Shown piece after piece: positions 29,725-39,793 of a stretch of 64,000 bases of DNA (position 1 is the first letter of the stretch; every line of letters starts with the position of its first letter). A model generated the notes under the pieces. The model made no database searches. It was not told the DNA's origin and was given only the letters and a program-made list of their open reading frames with translations. The position numbers and the translations under genes were made by a program. Source of the DNA: Neobacillus sp. PS3-34. GTDB taxonomy: Bacteria; Bacillota; Bacilli; Bacillales; Cytobacillaceae. Location: the NCBI RefSeq assembly GCF_030915465.1, contig NZ_CP133267.1, positions 3,208,501-3,272,500 on the forward strand. Reading direction: 5' to 3'.

Positions 29725-30579
29725 ATGTCTCTTTTTGAACAAATCAGCGAACATATTTGGATTATGCATGCAGATCATGAAACCGACAGGCCTATTTTGG
29801 CAGCAATCGCAGGTACAAGGAAAACGCTCATCATGGATGCAGGAAATTCTCCGAAGCATGCCAGTCTATTTAAAAACTATTTAATAAATCAGGGAATACG
29901 GCTTCCTGATATGGTGGTTTTGACCCACTGGCATTGGGACCATACATTTGGCCTGACTGCATGGGACGCTCCGGTGATTGCACACTCAGAGACTGCAAAA
30001 GTTCTCCGCTATTTATCAAGTATGGAATGGTCTGAAGAAACACTGAAGGATCTGTCAAACGAAAAAATTATTAATGAAGATACGATTGTTCACATCATAA
30101 AGGAATATGGGGATTCCAGAAGCATTCAAATTCCGGAAGCGGATATCCAGTTCAATGCAGGTTTGCAGATCGATCTTGGCGGTGTGTCCTGCGAAATTCA
30201 GCATGTTGGGGGCGACCATGCCGCAGATTCCTGCTTCTTCTATGTAAAAGAAGACAAAGTATTATTCCTGGGAGATGCACTTAGTCCTTCGGTTTACGGT
30301 GGACCGCGCACGTATACATCAGCCAACTTTTTAGAAGTACTGTTAGTTATGTATCAATACAATGCTGAAATCTATGTGGAATCACATGGGAAACCAACAA
30401 AAAGAGAAGCGTTCTTGGAAGAAATCAGTCCATGGGAGCAGCTTGCTCGTCTTATTGATCATTATGGAAACAACCGTGAACACATAGTGGAGGACTTGAA
30501 GGAATATTTTAAAATGGATGAACTGTCCAGGGACCTTGACGAATCAATAGGCTATTTTATATCAGGCTTAAAAATGTAG
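29725..30579 (+). CDS. MBL fold metallo-hydrolase
   Basis: A 284-residue metallo-beta-lactamase fold enzyme. Zinc ligands are seen in order: THWHWDHTFG (the HxHxDH motif), GGDHAADS, FLGDALSPS (bridging Asp) and VESHGKP. Proteins of this size are general hydrolases (thioesterase, lactonase or phosphodiesterase-like); the substrate is not predictable. ATG 29725 is preferred over the ATGATG at 29716 because AAAAGG then sits at a usable distance. No operon partner. Confidence 0.88.
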   Translation: MSLFEQISEHIWIMHADHETDRPILAAIAGTRKTLIMDAGNSPKHASLFKNYLINQGIRLPDMVVLTHWHWDHTFGLTAWDAPVIAHSETAKVLRYLSSMEWSEETLKDLSNEKIINEDTIVHIIKEYGDSRSIQIPEADIQFNAGLQIDLGGVSCEIQHVGGDHAADSCFFYVKEDKVLFLGDALSPSVYGGPRTYTSANFLEVLLVMYQYNAEIYVESHGKPTKREAFLEEISPWEQLARLIDHYGNNREHIVEDLKEYFKMDELSRDLDESIGYFISGLKM

Positions 30580-30583
30580 TAAT

Positions 30584-30612
30584 TTGACAAGGAAATGATA
30601 TGGTAAAATAGT
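30584..30612 (+). promoter_or_regulatory. Sigma-A-like promoter of unknown target
   Basis: TTGACA, 17-bp spacer, AATAGT. It starts four bases after the MBL stop codon and 250 bases before yeeI, so it may be a distal yeeI promoter. I see no other ORF or terminator in between. Confidence 0.45.
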
Positions 30613-30737
30613 ACGTGATAAAACTGGTGGTTATTAAATTCCAATTTAATTGTGAGATAATAATATAGAAAAACCTTTTGTTCGAAGCCGGGAATTTTAT
30701 TAGCTTTTTGAATGGAGCGTTTTCGATTATTATTCAC

Positions 30738-30765
30738 TTAACAAATTGTACAAATGCGGTATAAT
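30738..30765 (+). promoter_or_regulatory. Sigma-A promoter of yeeI
   Basis: TTAACA, 16-bp spacer, TATAAT (30760-30765), about 100 bases before the gene. Confidence 0.6.
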
Positions 30766-30862
30766 ATAAGCTGTGAATGAAGTATTTTTGATTATTATTG
30801 TTTGTCAGCAATATAATCGTAATAAAAACATTTAAAAAGCTTTGATTCAATTTTGAAAGAGA

Positions 30863-31591
30863 GTGAACATAATAGGCCGTAAATGGAATAATATTAAAGA
30901 AAAAAAAGCGTCCAAGGATGCTAATACGAGTCGTATATATGCAAAGTTTGGTGTTGAAATTTATGTAGCAGCAAAACAGGGTGAACCAAATCCAGAGTCT
31001 AACCAGGCTTTAAGATTCGTACTTGAGCGGGCAAAAACATATAATGTACCGAAACACATTATCGACCGAGCGATTGAAAAAGCAAAAGGCGGTTCAGAAG
31101 AAAACTATAGTGAACTTCGTTATGAAGGCTTTGGACCTAATGGATCCATGGTAATCGTAGATGCCCTGACCAATAACGTGAACCGTACAGCTTCAGACGT
31201 ACGTGCTGCCTTTGGTAAAAACGGCGGAAACATGGGTGTCAGCGGATCAGTAGCTTATATGTTTGATGCAACGGCTGTCATTGGAATTGAAGGCAAAACG
31301 GCTGATGAAGTGCTTGAATTATTAATGGAAGCAGATGTAGACGCACGTGATATTATTGAAGAAGATGATTCTGTCATCGTTTATGCGGACCCTGAACAGT
31401 TCCATGCAGTACAGGAAGCATTGAAAAATGCAGGGATTACTGAATTTACGGTAGCTGAGATTACAATGCTTGCCCAAAATGACGTCACCCTACCTGAAGA
31501 TGGACAAGCAAAATTCGAAAAAATGATTGACGCATTAGAAGACCTAGATGATGTTCAACGAGTGTACCACAATGTCGATTTAGGTGAATAG
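30863..31591 (+). CDS. yeeI: YebC/PmpR family transcriptional regulator, YeeI
   Basis: About 239 residues, near identical in pattern to B. subtilis YeeI ([40 protein letters not shown], and VYHNVDLGE at the end). YebC-family proteins are widespread; some act as DNA-binding regulators and recent work links the family to translation of difficult (proline-rich) stretches. The homologue starts MGRKWNN, but here the codon before GGC CGT AAA is ATA (30872-30874), where ATG is expected. GTG at 30863 is the nearest usable start. ATGGGCC may have been misread as ATAGGCC. A terminator follows. Confidence 0.92.
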   Translation: MNIIGRKWNNIKEKKASKDANTSRIYAKFGVEIYVAAKQGEPNPESNQALRFVLERAKTYNVPKHIIDRAIEKAKGGSEENYSELRYEGFGPNGSMVIVDALTNNVNRTASDVRAAFGKNGGNMGVSGSVAYMFDATAVIGIEGKTADEVLELLMEADVDARDIIEEDDSVIVYADPEQFHAVQEALKNAGITEFTVAEITMLAQNDVTLPEDGQAKFEKMIDALEDLDDVQRVYHNVDLGE

Positions 31592-31597
31592 ACCTTG

Positions 31598-31634
31598 AAG
31601 CAGACCTTTGACCTAAAAAGGGTCTGCTTTTTTT
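31598..31634 (+). terminator. Rho-independent terminator of yeeI
   Basis: AAGCAGACC pairs with GGTCTGCTT, then a run of seven T. Confidence 0.9.
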
Positions 31635-31694
31635 AGTTATCAGAATTTATTTCCATAGTTTTTCTAATGTATTTAAAAGTATTTGGAGGGAAAT

Positions 31695-33026
31695 ATGTTG
31701 GAGCAAAACTTTACAAGCAGGCAAGTTCTTGGCTTAATAGGTGTCACACTTGCGGGGATTTTAGCATCCGTTGCCTGCAATATTCCTCTTGCAATCGGAT
31801 TTTTGCCTGGGTTGTTCATGCTGATTGCATTAGTTAGAACTAAAAGGCATTCCTTCTCGCAAATACTGTCTGTTTGCAAATCAGGGATTAACCGTGGAAA
31901 GACGGTTATTTTTATTCTATTTCTTGTAAGCTTTCTCCTGCCTTCCTGGTATGAAGCAGGAACTATTAATCAGTTAGTATCGCTGTCTCTTGAGGTTATT
32001 ACACCCACTCATTTTCTTTTATTGACGTTCATCATTTCCATGTTTTTTTCAATGATACTGGGTACCTCTGTTGGTACTTTAAGCTCTATAGGGATCCCGA
32101 TAATCACCAGCGCAGCTGCAATCCATATTGCATTGCCTACTGTTGCGGGGGCATTAATATCAGGTGCGTTCGTTGGAGATCGGACCTCTCCTTTTTCAAG
32201 TGCACACCAGCTTCTTTCAAACATAGTGGAAGTTCCAGTTAAGAAGCAGTTTCGGGCCATTTTTGTCACAACGATCACAGCAGTTATGGCAGGCAGCTTG
32301 TATTACTGGATTCTCGACTTACACATTCAAAACTCGAGCCTTGTTCACGAACATTCACTGTTTCGGGGGAAAAGTGTGAGCATGGTAAAATTTATTCCGC
32401 CTGCAGTTTTGATCACAGCTGTATTGCTGCGATTTAAAATCATTTATGCTTTCATGGCCAGTATTATTTCTGCATGCATAATCGCTTTATTTGCAAAAGT
32501 TGCTCCTAACGCTCTTTTACATTCTTTATTTTCAGGTGTACCAGGTATCGGCGGGGGACTGCAAAACATGTATTTACTACTCATTTTTTTGGCATTGGCG
32601 GGTGCTTACAATGGACTGCTGGAGGAATATAAAGTAATCCAGCCTCTCTTAGACCGGTGGATGACCAAATCCGGCTCACTGGCTTTGGATACGGTTAAAA
32701 CGATCATCGCTACGTTAGGAATATCGCTGATTGCCGGCAACCAAACCCTTCCGATTATTTTAACAGGAAGATCGTTTCTTTCACATTGGTCCAATAAACA
32801 CAGCAAAGAAGAATTGGCGCGTGTTATGGCTGATTCAACTATGCTGTTTCCGGCCATGATTCCCTGGAGTGTATTGGCTCTAATGTGTAGCAGTATTTTG
32901 GGAGTTTCCTTATTCGATTATCTTCCTTTCGCTATTTTTCTTTGGATTTTACCAATATTAACGATCATTTTTTCATTGGGTAAAAAAATAAAAGCCTCCT
33001 CCTCTGTCGTTTCCAATACTGGCTGA
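31695..33026 (+). CDS. NhaC-type Na+/H+ antiporter family protein
   Basis: A 443-residue transporter with about eleven membrane helices. It fits the NhaC/YheL/MleN ion-transporter branch: an inverted duplication with motifs TSVGTLSSIGIPI and SGAFVGDRTSPFSSAHQLLSN in the first half and GNQTLPIILTGRSF in the second. Such proteins exchange Na+ or organic acids (malate/lactate for MleN) for protons. The substrate is uncertain. ATG 31695 is preceded by TTGGAGG. Monocistronic. Confidence 0.85.
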   Translation: MLEQNFTSRQVLGLIGVTLAGILASVACNIPLAIGFLPGLFMLIALVRTKRHSFSQILSVCKSGINRGKTVIFILFLVSFLLPSWYEAGTINQLVSLSLEVITPTHFLLLTFIISMFFSMILGTSVGTLSSIGIPIITSAAAIHIALPTVAGALISGAFVGDRTSPFSSAHQLLSNIVEVPVKKQFRAIFVTTITAVMAGSLYYWILDLHIQNSSLVHEHSLFRGKSVSMVKFIPPAVLITAVLLRFKIIYAFMASIISACIIALFAKVAPNALLHSLFSGVPGIGGGLQNMYLLLIFLALAGAYNGLLEEYKVIQPLLDRWMTKSGSLALDTVKTIIATLGISLIAGNQTLPIILTGRSFLSHWSNKHSKEELARVMADSTMLFPAMIPWSVLALMCSSILGVSLFDYLPFAIFLWILPILTIIFSLGKKIKASSSVVSNTG

Positions 33027-33135
33027 TAACTAAAATCTGAGGTTGAAGGAAAAGAGCCAAAAACTGATATAGCTATAGAGCCGTGCAGGATTCCCTGCGC
33101 TTTCCACAATAAAAAGCTTAGTGAATTAATATTTT

Positions 33136-33305
33136 TTGAAAATATAAACTTTATGTAGAATAATGTCGAAATTTGACGAATATAGTATACTGTTAATAGG
33201 TACCTTACACTTGATTATAAGTAGTTAGCGCCTATCAAACTTAATTGGGATGCAGCGGAAACTGCATCTCAACTAAAATCCCTTCAAAATTTTGAAGGGA
33301 TTTTT
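33136..33305 (+). ncRNA. Candidate small RNA with its own promoter and terminator
   Basis: A promoter TTGAAA (33136-33141), 17-bp spacer, AATAAT (33159-33164) is followed by about 130 bases without an ORF. These contain a 7-bp hairpin GATGCAG/CTGCATC with a CGGAAA loop (about 33249-33269) and end in a perfect terminator stem AATCCCTTCAAAA with its complement plus TTTTT (33275-33305). The nearest downstream gene is on the other strand, so this is not a leader. I cannot match it to a known RNA family. Confidence 0.45.
33275..33305 (+). terminator. Rho-independent terminator of the candidate small RNA
   Basis: A perfect long stem (AAAATCCCTTCAAAA with TTTTGAAGGGATTTT) ends in a T run. It could also serve the minus strand for the gene at 33352. 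Confidence 0.85.
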
Positions 33306-33351
33306 CTTGTTCATAAATACATGTCTTGTTAATAATAAATTATCAGCCGCC

Positions 33352-33606
33352 CTAAATTTCTTCTTTTAAAAAATGGTCTTTGAGTTTTTCATATAATTCT
33401 TTTTGTTTTTTGTAGTCATACCAATAGTAAATTAAAAAAAGCAGCCCTAAAATACTCAAAGTAATTGTGATACCCAGCTTTTTCGTATCTTTTTCAATCA
33501 AATCAATAATTAAATTCCCCAAAGGACTTAAACATACTAACGCATTGCATATTAAAACAGATATTTTTGGCCTGATTTTTTTAAGCCTTTTTTCAGTTAC
33601 TCTCAT
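33352..33606 (-). CDS. Small two-helix membrane protein
   Basis: An 84-residue protein with a basic N-terminus (MRVTEKRLKKIRPK), two hydrophobic segments (about 15-35 and 45-62) and a charged C-terminal coil (KKQKELYEKLKDHFLKEE). A good AGGAG sits eight bases before the ATG. No recognised family. It is convergent with the candidate small RNA and transcribed away from the gene at 33832. Confidence 0.6.
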   Translation of the reverse strand: MRVTEKRLKKIRPKISVLICNALVCLSPLGNLIIDLIEKDTKKLGITITLSILGLLFLIYYWYDYKKQKELYEKLKDHFLKEEI

Positions 33607-33831
33607 TTTTATGACTCCTGATTTGGTTTTTCGAAGGTTATGTGAGTTTTGTATTTTTTTACACGCTTTTATTAAAGCGTGCCCTTCTGGATTTGTAAAT
33701 AAACAGCCTTTGTTAGTTACTGGACATAGAGTGAGTTTTGGTTAATTTAGGTTTAATGACCGATTTTTTCATATAGTTTATCATTTTCTTTTTCGATAAA
33801 ATGAAATTGAAAGTGGAGGTAAATAAACGTT

Positions 33832-34308
33832 ATGAAAAAGAACTGGTATGAAAAAGAAAATCCTCTCTTTGGGATTGGCAAGAATATCCTTGGAACTATT
33901 ATATTCGGTATAATATGGTGGATTTGCAAGCTTTTATTCAAGGATATTATTTCACATGATTGGCTTTATATTACAATCTTGATACTTATCCTGATTATTG
34001 CTGGAAGCTTGTTATTCAACAAAAGTTTAAATAAATCGATGAAAAAAGGTAAAGAGTATGAAGCTCTCGGAATAAATATCTATAACTCGCTGAAAAGAAG
34101 CCGGCCAGATATAAGCCTTGAAAAAGCGAAATCAATCATTAATGGTACAATTGATGAGAAATGGTTTATTTCTTTGAAAATGAATCAGATACACGAAGTG
34201 AAAAAATGCATTAATGATTATCTGGAAGTTAATAATGTGTTTAATGAAGAAGATTTAAGGAAACTCGTTTTAGATAAAAAAAGAATTTGGATTGAAAAAA
34301 ACTATTAG
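33832..34308 (+). CDS. Membrane-anchored protein of unknown function
   Basis: A 158-residue protein with two N-terminal membrane helices (about 17-36 and 43-62) and a soluble, Lys-rich C-terminal domain of about 90 residues (NIYNSLKRSRPDISLEKA). TGGAGG precedes the start. AT-rich and without a recognised family. A terminator follows at 34322. It could be a lineage-specific gene. Confidence 0.6.
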   Translation: MKKNWYEKENPLFGIGKNILGTIIFGIIWWICKLLFKDIISHDWLYITILILILIIAGSLLFNKSLNKSMKKGKEYEALGINIYNSLKRSRPDISLEKAKSIINGTIDEKWFISLKMNQIHEVKKCINDYLEVNNVFNEEDLRKLVLDKKRIWIEKNY

Positions 34309-34321
34309 TTTAACTACTCGG

Positions 34322-34347
34322 ATCGCCAATGCAGGCGATTTTTTTCT
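34322..34347 (+). terminator. Rho-independent terminator
   Basis: ATCGCC and GGCGAT arms with a six-base loop, then seven T. Confidence 0.85.
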
Positions 34348-34447
34348 TTTTACAGCTTACTGGAAGGATAGTTGAAGGAATTTAGATGTTTAAATAGAAG
34401 TACACATTAATAAAAGAAAAATATCAAACGTGTTAGGAATGATACAG

Positions 34448-35464
34448 ATGATTAAATATCCTTTTTTGGCAGAAGGAGCAACAATAGGAGTAACTGCGCC
34501 CTCATCAGGGGTGCGCGCTGAGTTACATGACATGTTGAAACTTTCAATTAATCGAATGAATTCGAAAGGTTATACCGTTATTTGTGGAGATACGGTTTGG
34601 ACTCAGGAAAAGGCTAAATCGGCATCTGCCAAAAAACGAGCAGACGAGTTTAATGAAATGATGAGTAACGAAGATATTGATATCATTATTCCTCCATGGG
34701 GCGGAGAGCTTCTAATTGAGATACTCGAAGATATTGATTTTAAAAATATAAAGAACAAATGGGTATTAGGCTATTCAGATATTAGTTTATTGTTACTGGC
34801 TATTACTCTGAAGACTGGTATAGCTACTGCGCATGGAACGAATTTAGCAGATTTAAGAGGGGAGTATTCTGACGAGACAACTTCCATGTGGCAGTCCGTA
34901 TTATCGTCGAAACCTGGAGCTTCTGTCCTTCAACATTCATCAGCAAAATATCAGAAGAACTGGCAGCATGGTAATCCTTCCCCATGTGTTTTTCATTTAA
35001 CTGAACAAACATATTGGAAGACTGTTTCAACTAACAATGTTAAGGTTGAAGGCCGCTTGCTGGGTGGCTGTATAGACGTGATAAGGCATTTAATTGGTAC
35101 ACCTTTTGGTGATGTGCAAAGCTTTAGAAAGCAATATATCAATGGAGAACCTATACTATGGTACTTAGAAAATTGTGAAATGAATACTGCAGATTTACGA
35201 AGGTCTTTGGTGCAAATGAAATTAGCCGGATGGTTTGAACATTGTTCAGGCATTATGTTTGGGCGAAGCCCCGCAAATCAACCTGTCGAAAACTATACAG
35301 TGGAAGATGTTTATAAAGATCTTTTTGATGAACTGCAAATACCCATTATTTATGATATTGATTGCGGACATGTGCCTCCTCAGATCACTTTCATAAATGG
35401 TTCATATGCAGAAGTCGAGGTGGACAGCGGGAAAGGGACTGTTTTGCAGCAATTTAAACAATAA
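34448..35464 (+). CDS. S66 family LD-carboxypeptidase / MccF-like peptidase
   Basis: About 338 residues. Peptidase family S66 is shown by the N-terminal GATIGVTAPSSGV, the nucleophile elbow LGYSDISLL, the catalytic Glu in WYLENCEMN and the catalytic His in IDCGHVPPQ. S66 enzymes either remove the terminal D-Ala from muropeptides (LdcA) or inactivate microcin-C-like antibiotics (MccF). The PWGGELLIEIL motif and length are nearer the MccF-like branch, but this cannot be settled from sequence alone. ATG 34448 is chosen for the AGGA nine bases upstream; ATG 34439 is an alternative. Confidence 0.87.
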   Translation: MIKYPFLAEGATIGVTAPSSGVRAELHDMLKLSINRMNSKGYTVICGDTVWTQEKAKSASAKKRADEFNEMMSNEDIDIIIPPWGGELLIEILEDIDFKNIKNKWVLGYSDISLLLLAITLKTGIATAHGTNLADLRGEYSDETTSMWQSVLSSKPGASVLQHSSAKYQKNWQHGNPSPCVFHLTEQTYWKTVSTNNVKVEGRLLGGCIDVIRHLIGTPFGDVQSFRKQYINGEPILWYLENCEMNTADLRRSLVQMKLAGWFEHCSGIMFGRSPANQPVENYTVEDVYKDLFDELQIPIIYDIDCGHVPPQITFINGSYAEVEVDSGKGTVLQQFKQ

Positions 35465-35525
35465 AAAAATTTATATTAAACAACTTTTTAATAGAGCGTT
35501 TGAACTTTATTAATGTTTAAAAAGA

Positions 35526-35565
35526 GTGCTAGACACCATCCGGAAAATTGGAAGGTGCCTGTCAC
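35526..35565. repeat. GGTGCC-type hairpin repeat, copy 1
   Basis: An imperfect inverted repeat with arms AGACACCATCC and GGAAGGTGCCTGTC and an AAATT-type loop. It resembles the larger palindrome at 43012-43059 in arm sequence and loop position, so both appear to belong to the GGTGCCTGGCACC-type repeats common in Bacillus. Confidence 0.55.
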
Positions 35566-35648
35566 CTTACATTATTTGGTTTCATTTTCACTGGTTATAT
35601 ATTACATTTAAAGGAAGTGAATGAAGGAAAGTATTTGGAGGTGATGGG

Positions 35649-36383
35649 ATGTTTGGAGGGAGTAATAAGGGATACAAGTTTGAGATATTTTCAGTAAGTC
35701 ACCTTTGTGTCATTGGTCTTTTCATTCTCGGAACGATTTTCTTATATGTGTTTCGGGAATATTTGCGAAAACGGCATATGAGAAGGACTGAAATGGGGGT
35801 TGCGTTATCTTTAATCCTGGCTGAATCGGTTTATCATGTATGGATGATCTCAACTGGAATGTGGAATGTAAGCCACGCCCTCCCATTAGAATTGTGCAGT
35901 ATTAGCCTTATTCTTACGATCATTCTTTTATTTAGCCAAAATAGATTCGTTTACGAGGTTTTATTTTTTACTGGCCTTCTGGGTGCATCACAAGCATTGC
36001 TGACGCCGTTGTTATACTTTGATTTTCCACACGTTCGGTTTCTTCATTTCTTTTATACCCATATGATGATTATTTGGGTGCCTCTTTATTTTACCTGGGT
36101 ATATGGATATCGCCCGACCATTTTCTCGTGTCTAAAACTTCTTGTGACTCTTAATGTCCTCATCCCTTTTATCATTTTAGTCAATAAATTAACCGAAGGT
36201 AATTATATGTTTTTAAGCCATAAACCTGAAACTGATAGTCTATTAGATTTTTTAGGTCCATATCCATGGTACATTTTTTCTTTGGAAGGTTTGCTAATCT
36301 CACTAAGCTTAATCCTTTGGCTGCTATTCAGGGAAAGGCCTGCCAAAAAACATGTGAGAGAAGAAAAAGAAATAAGCCAATAG
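35649..36383 (+). CDS. ywaF: YwaF-like TIGR02206 membrane protein
   Basis: A 244-residue integral membrane protein with six to seven helices, matching the TIGR02206/YwaF family (HALPLELCSISLILTII, YGYRPTIFSCLK, FLGPYPWYIFSLE). The function is unknown. GGAGGTGATGGG precedes the start. It is monocistronic; the next gene is about 140 bases away. Confidence 0.85.
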   Translation: MFGGSNKGYKFEIFSVSHLCVIGLFILGTIFLYVFREYLRKRHMRRTEMGVALSLILAESVYHVWMISTGMWNVSHALPLELCSISLILTIILLFSQNRFVYEVLFFTGLLGASQALLTPLLYFDFPHVRFLHFFYTHMMIIWVPLYFTWVYGYRPTIFSCLKLLVTLNVLIPFIILVNKLTEGNYMFLSHKPETDSLLDFLGPYPWYIFSLEGLLISLSLILWLLFRERPAKKHVREEKEISQ

Positions 36384-36521
36384 AATGGAGAGCAAATTTA
36401 ATAAAGTGCTAAATTTCTTGATGATGATTTGCTAAGAAGCACAGGAAAATTCAGAACTATTGAAAAAGTTATGTGTTTTACCATATAATCACAGAAAAAG
36501 CACCTTAAGGAGAAAGCAGAA

Positions 36522-38239
36522 ATGATACGTCGTTTTTTTACATACTATAAACCTCATCGCAGATTATTCATCATTGATTTTAGCAGCGCAGTAATAGTCG
36601 CAATTCTTGAGCTTGCCTTTCCGCTAGCGGTAAAGTGGTTTATTGATACACTCCTGCCCGGAGGGAACTGGAATGCCATTGTTGGTGTTAGTCTTGGTCT
36701 GCTTATGTTATATGTGCTCAGTACCTTTTTGCAGTTTATCGTCAATTACTGGGGCCATAAGCTCGGGATCAATATTGAGACCGATATGAGGCAGCAGCTG
36801 TTTCAGCAGGTTCAGAAACAATCCTTCCGTTTTTTTGATAATACGAAAACGGCCATATCATGAGCCGAATTACTAATGATTTATTTGATTTAGGGGAACT
36901 TGCACATCACGGACCTGAAGATTTATTTATTGCCGTGATGACGTTTGTGGGGGCATTCTGGATTATGCTCACCATTAATGTGAAGCTCGCTTTAATGACA
37001 ATGATCATCGTACCATTTCTCATCTGGCTCATTACGTATTCCAATTTTAAAATGAATGCCGCCTGGAAAAATATGTACAGTGATATTGCCGATGTAAATG
37101 CACGAGTTGAGGACAGTGTATCTGGTATAAGGGTTGTCCAATCGTTTACAAATGAAGAATTTGAGATTAAGAGATTTACAATTAACAATCAAAAGTTCCG
37201 TTCTGCCAAATTAAGTGCATATAAGGTCATGTCCTTCAGTTCTTCTGGCATTTATATGCTTACACGACTCATTGTCCTGGTCGTACTCATATTCGGTGCA
37301 TGGCTTAGCTTCAGCGGCAAACTGACCTACGGGGAATTGGTCGGCTTTGTCCTCTATGTAAATGTACTTTTTAAACCGATTGATAAAATCAGTGCCATAC
37401 TCGAGCTGTATCCAAAGGGAATGGCCGGATTTAAACGCTTTACAGAGCTGATGGACCAGCATCCTGATGTAGTCGATGAAGAGGATGCCATTGAGGTCGC
37501 TAGTTTAAATGGGGATATCGAGTTCCAGGATGTAAGTTTTAGCTATGACAACAATAAACCTGTTCTGGAGGGTATTGACCTCCATATAGGACGCGGGGAA
37601 ACCGTTGCCTTTGTGGGTCCATCAGGGGCAGGGAAAACGACGATTTGTTCATTAATTCCGCGTTTTTATGATGTAAGTGAGGGAAGTATACGGATTGATG
37701 GGATCGACATTCGCCATATGACAAAGAAATCGCTGCGCTCCCAGATTGGAATTGTCCAGCAGGATGTTTTCCTGTTTACGGGTACGTTAAAAGAAAATAT
37801 TGCCTACGGTGCTCTTGATGCTTCTTTTGATGATATCGTGAGGGCTGCAAAGCGGGCCCATTTGGAAGATTTTATTGCTTCGTTGCCGGATGGATATGAA
37901 ACACAAATCGGTGAGCGCTGGCTGAAATTATCAGGGGGTCAAAAGCAGCGTATAGCCATTGCGCGTATGTTCTTGAAAAATCCGCCGATTCTTATTTTAG
38001 ATGAAGCGACGTCCGCTCTCGATACGGAAACAGAAATGATTATTCAGCAGGCGCTTACCGAGCTTTCAGTAAACCGTACCACACTGGTTATTGCACATCG
38101 TTTGGCAACCATCAGAAATGCAGACCGAATTGTTGTGGTTACAGAGGACGGAATTGCTGAAGAAGGCAGACACGATGAATTGTTAGAGGCAGGCGGTATT
38201 TTTGCCAGCCTTCATAGAGTCCAGTTTCAGAGATCTTAA
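36522..38239 (+). pseudogene. ABC exporter, fused permease and ATPase (frameshifted)
   Basis: One G lost at 36851-36852 (ACGGGCC read as ACGGCC) splits a ~572-residue half-transporter. The N-terminal domain has six helices (type 1 ABC exporter, with the joining segment DNTKTGHIMSRITNDLFDL once corrected). The C-terminal ATPase has Walker A GPSGAGKTT, Q-loop QQDVFLFTGT, signature LSGGQKQR, Walker B ILILDEATSALD and IAHRLATI. It resembles Sav1866/MsbA-type multidrug or lipid exporters acting as homodimers. AAGGAG precedes ATG 36522. Confidence 0.9.
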
Positions 38240-38367
38240 AGATTGAGTGGAATAGCATATACAATTGAATATAAGATTCTGGTAGAGGTTGAACGGATAT
38301 GGGATGAGGATATGGCATTACAGGTATTATGATTTTAAATGAAATAATTCTTAATTAAGGGGTAGTA

Positions 38368-38817
38368 ATGATGGAATCTTCTATTTCAAATGAAATTAAA
38401 GTACTGTACCAACATCTAATAGAGGCATGGAATAATCGCAACGCCAGCGCGATGGCTGATTTATTTGCAGAGGATGGCGAAATAATTGGTTTTGACGGAA
38501 GCCAGGAAATGGGGAGCAGGGAAATCTATTCACACCTGAAGCCCATTTTTGAAAATCACCCAACCGCGCCCTTTGTGTGTAAGGTGAAAGGAGTGCATCT
38601 TTTAAGCGATAATGCTGCCATGGTACGTGCAATAGCAGGAATGATTCCTCCTGGACAATCAGACCTTAACCCTAATGTGAATGCACATCAGACTCTCGTA
38701 GCGATAAACAGCGATGGTAAATGGAGGATTCAGCTTTTTCAAAATACCCCGGCTCAATTCCATGGAAGACCAGAGCTTGTCGAACAAATGACAGAGGAAT
38801 TAAGAGAACTTCTTTAG
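38368..38817 (+). CDS. SgcJ/EcaC-type SnoaL-like (DUF4440) protein
   Basis: A 149-residue protein with the cone-shaped SnoaL/NTF2-like fold: helix LYQHLIEAWNNRNASAMADLFAEDGEIIGFDG followed by a curved sheet (here split: LYQHLIEAWNNRN, ADLFAEDGEIIGFDG) and the tail WRIQLFQNTPAQFHGRPE. It matches SgcJ/EcaC family proteins, whose activity is generally unknown. AAGGGG precedes the ATG. No operon partner. Confidence 0.82.
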   Translation: MMESSISNEIKVLYQHLIEAWNNRNASAMADLFAEDGEIIGFDGSQEMGSREIYSHLKPIFENHPTAPFVCKVKGVHLLSDNAAMVRAIAGMIPPGQSDLNPNVNAHQTLVAINSDGKWRIQLFQNTPAQFHGRPELVEQMTEELRELL

Positions 38818-38905
38818 TTAAGGCCTTCAATTTGGTTTTTATAATGGAGTAAAGTACAATACACTATGTTGAGTCTTTAAAAGACGAAAGTTTATTTGGT
38901 GGTGA

Positions 38906-39655
<750 letters not shown>

Positions 39656-39666
39656 TAAGATGGAAT

Positions 39667-39690
39667 AAGAGCTGAGAGGCTCTTTTTTTT
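39667..39690 (+). terminator. Rho-independent terminator
   Basis: AAGAGC/GCTCTT hairpin followed by eight T. Confidence 0.85.
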
Positions 39691-39793
39691 ATGGATACCA
39701 TCATTAAAAATCGTTTTTGAAAAATTCAGCCAGTTTACTAGATGAATATGGTAAAATTAAGAGAATCTTTTAAACATGTGCGGAGGGCATTTC

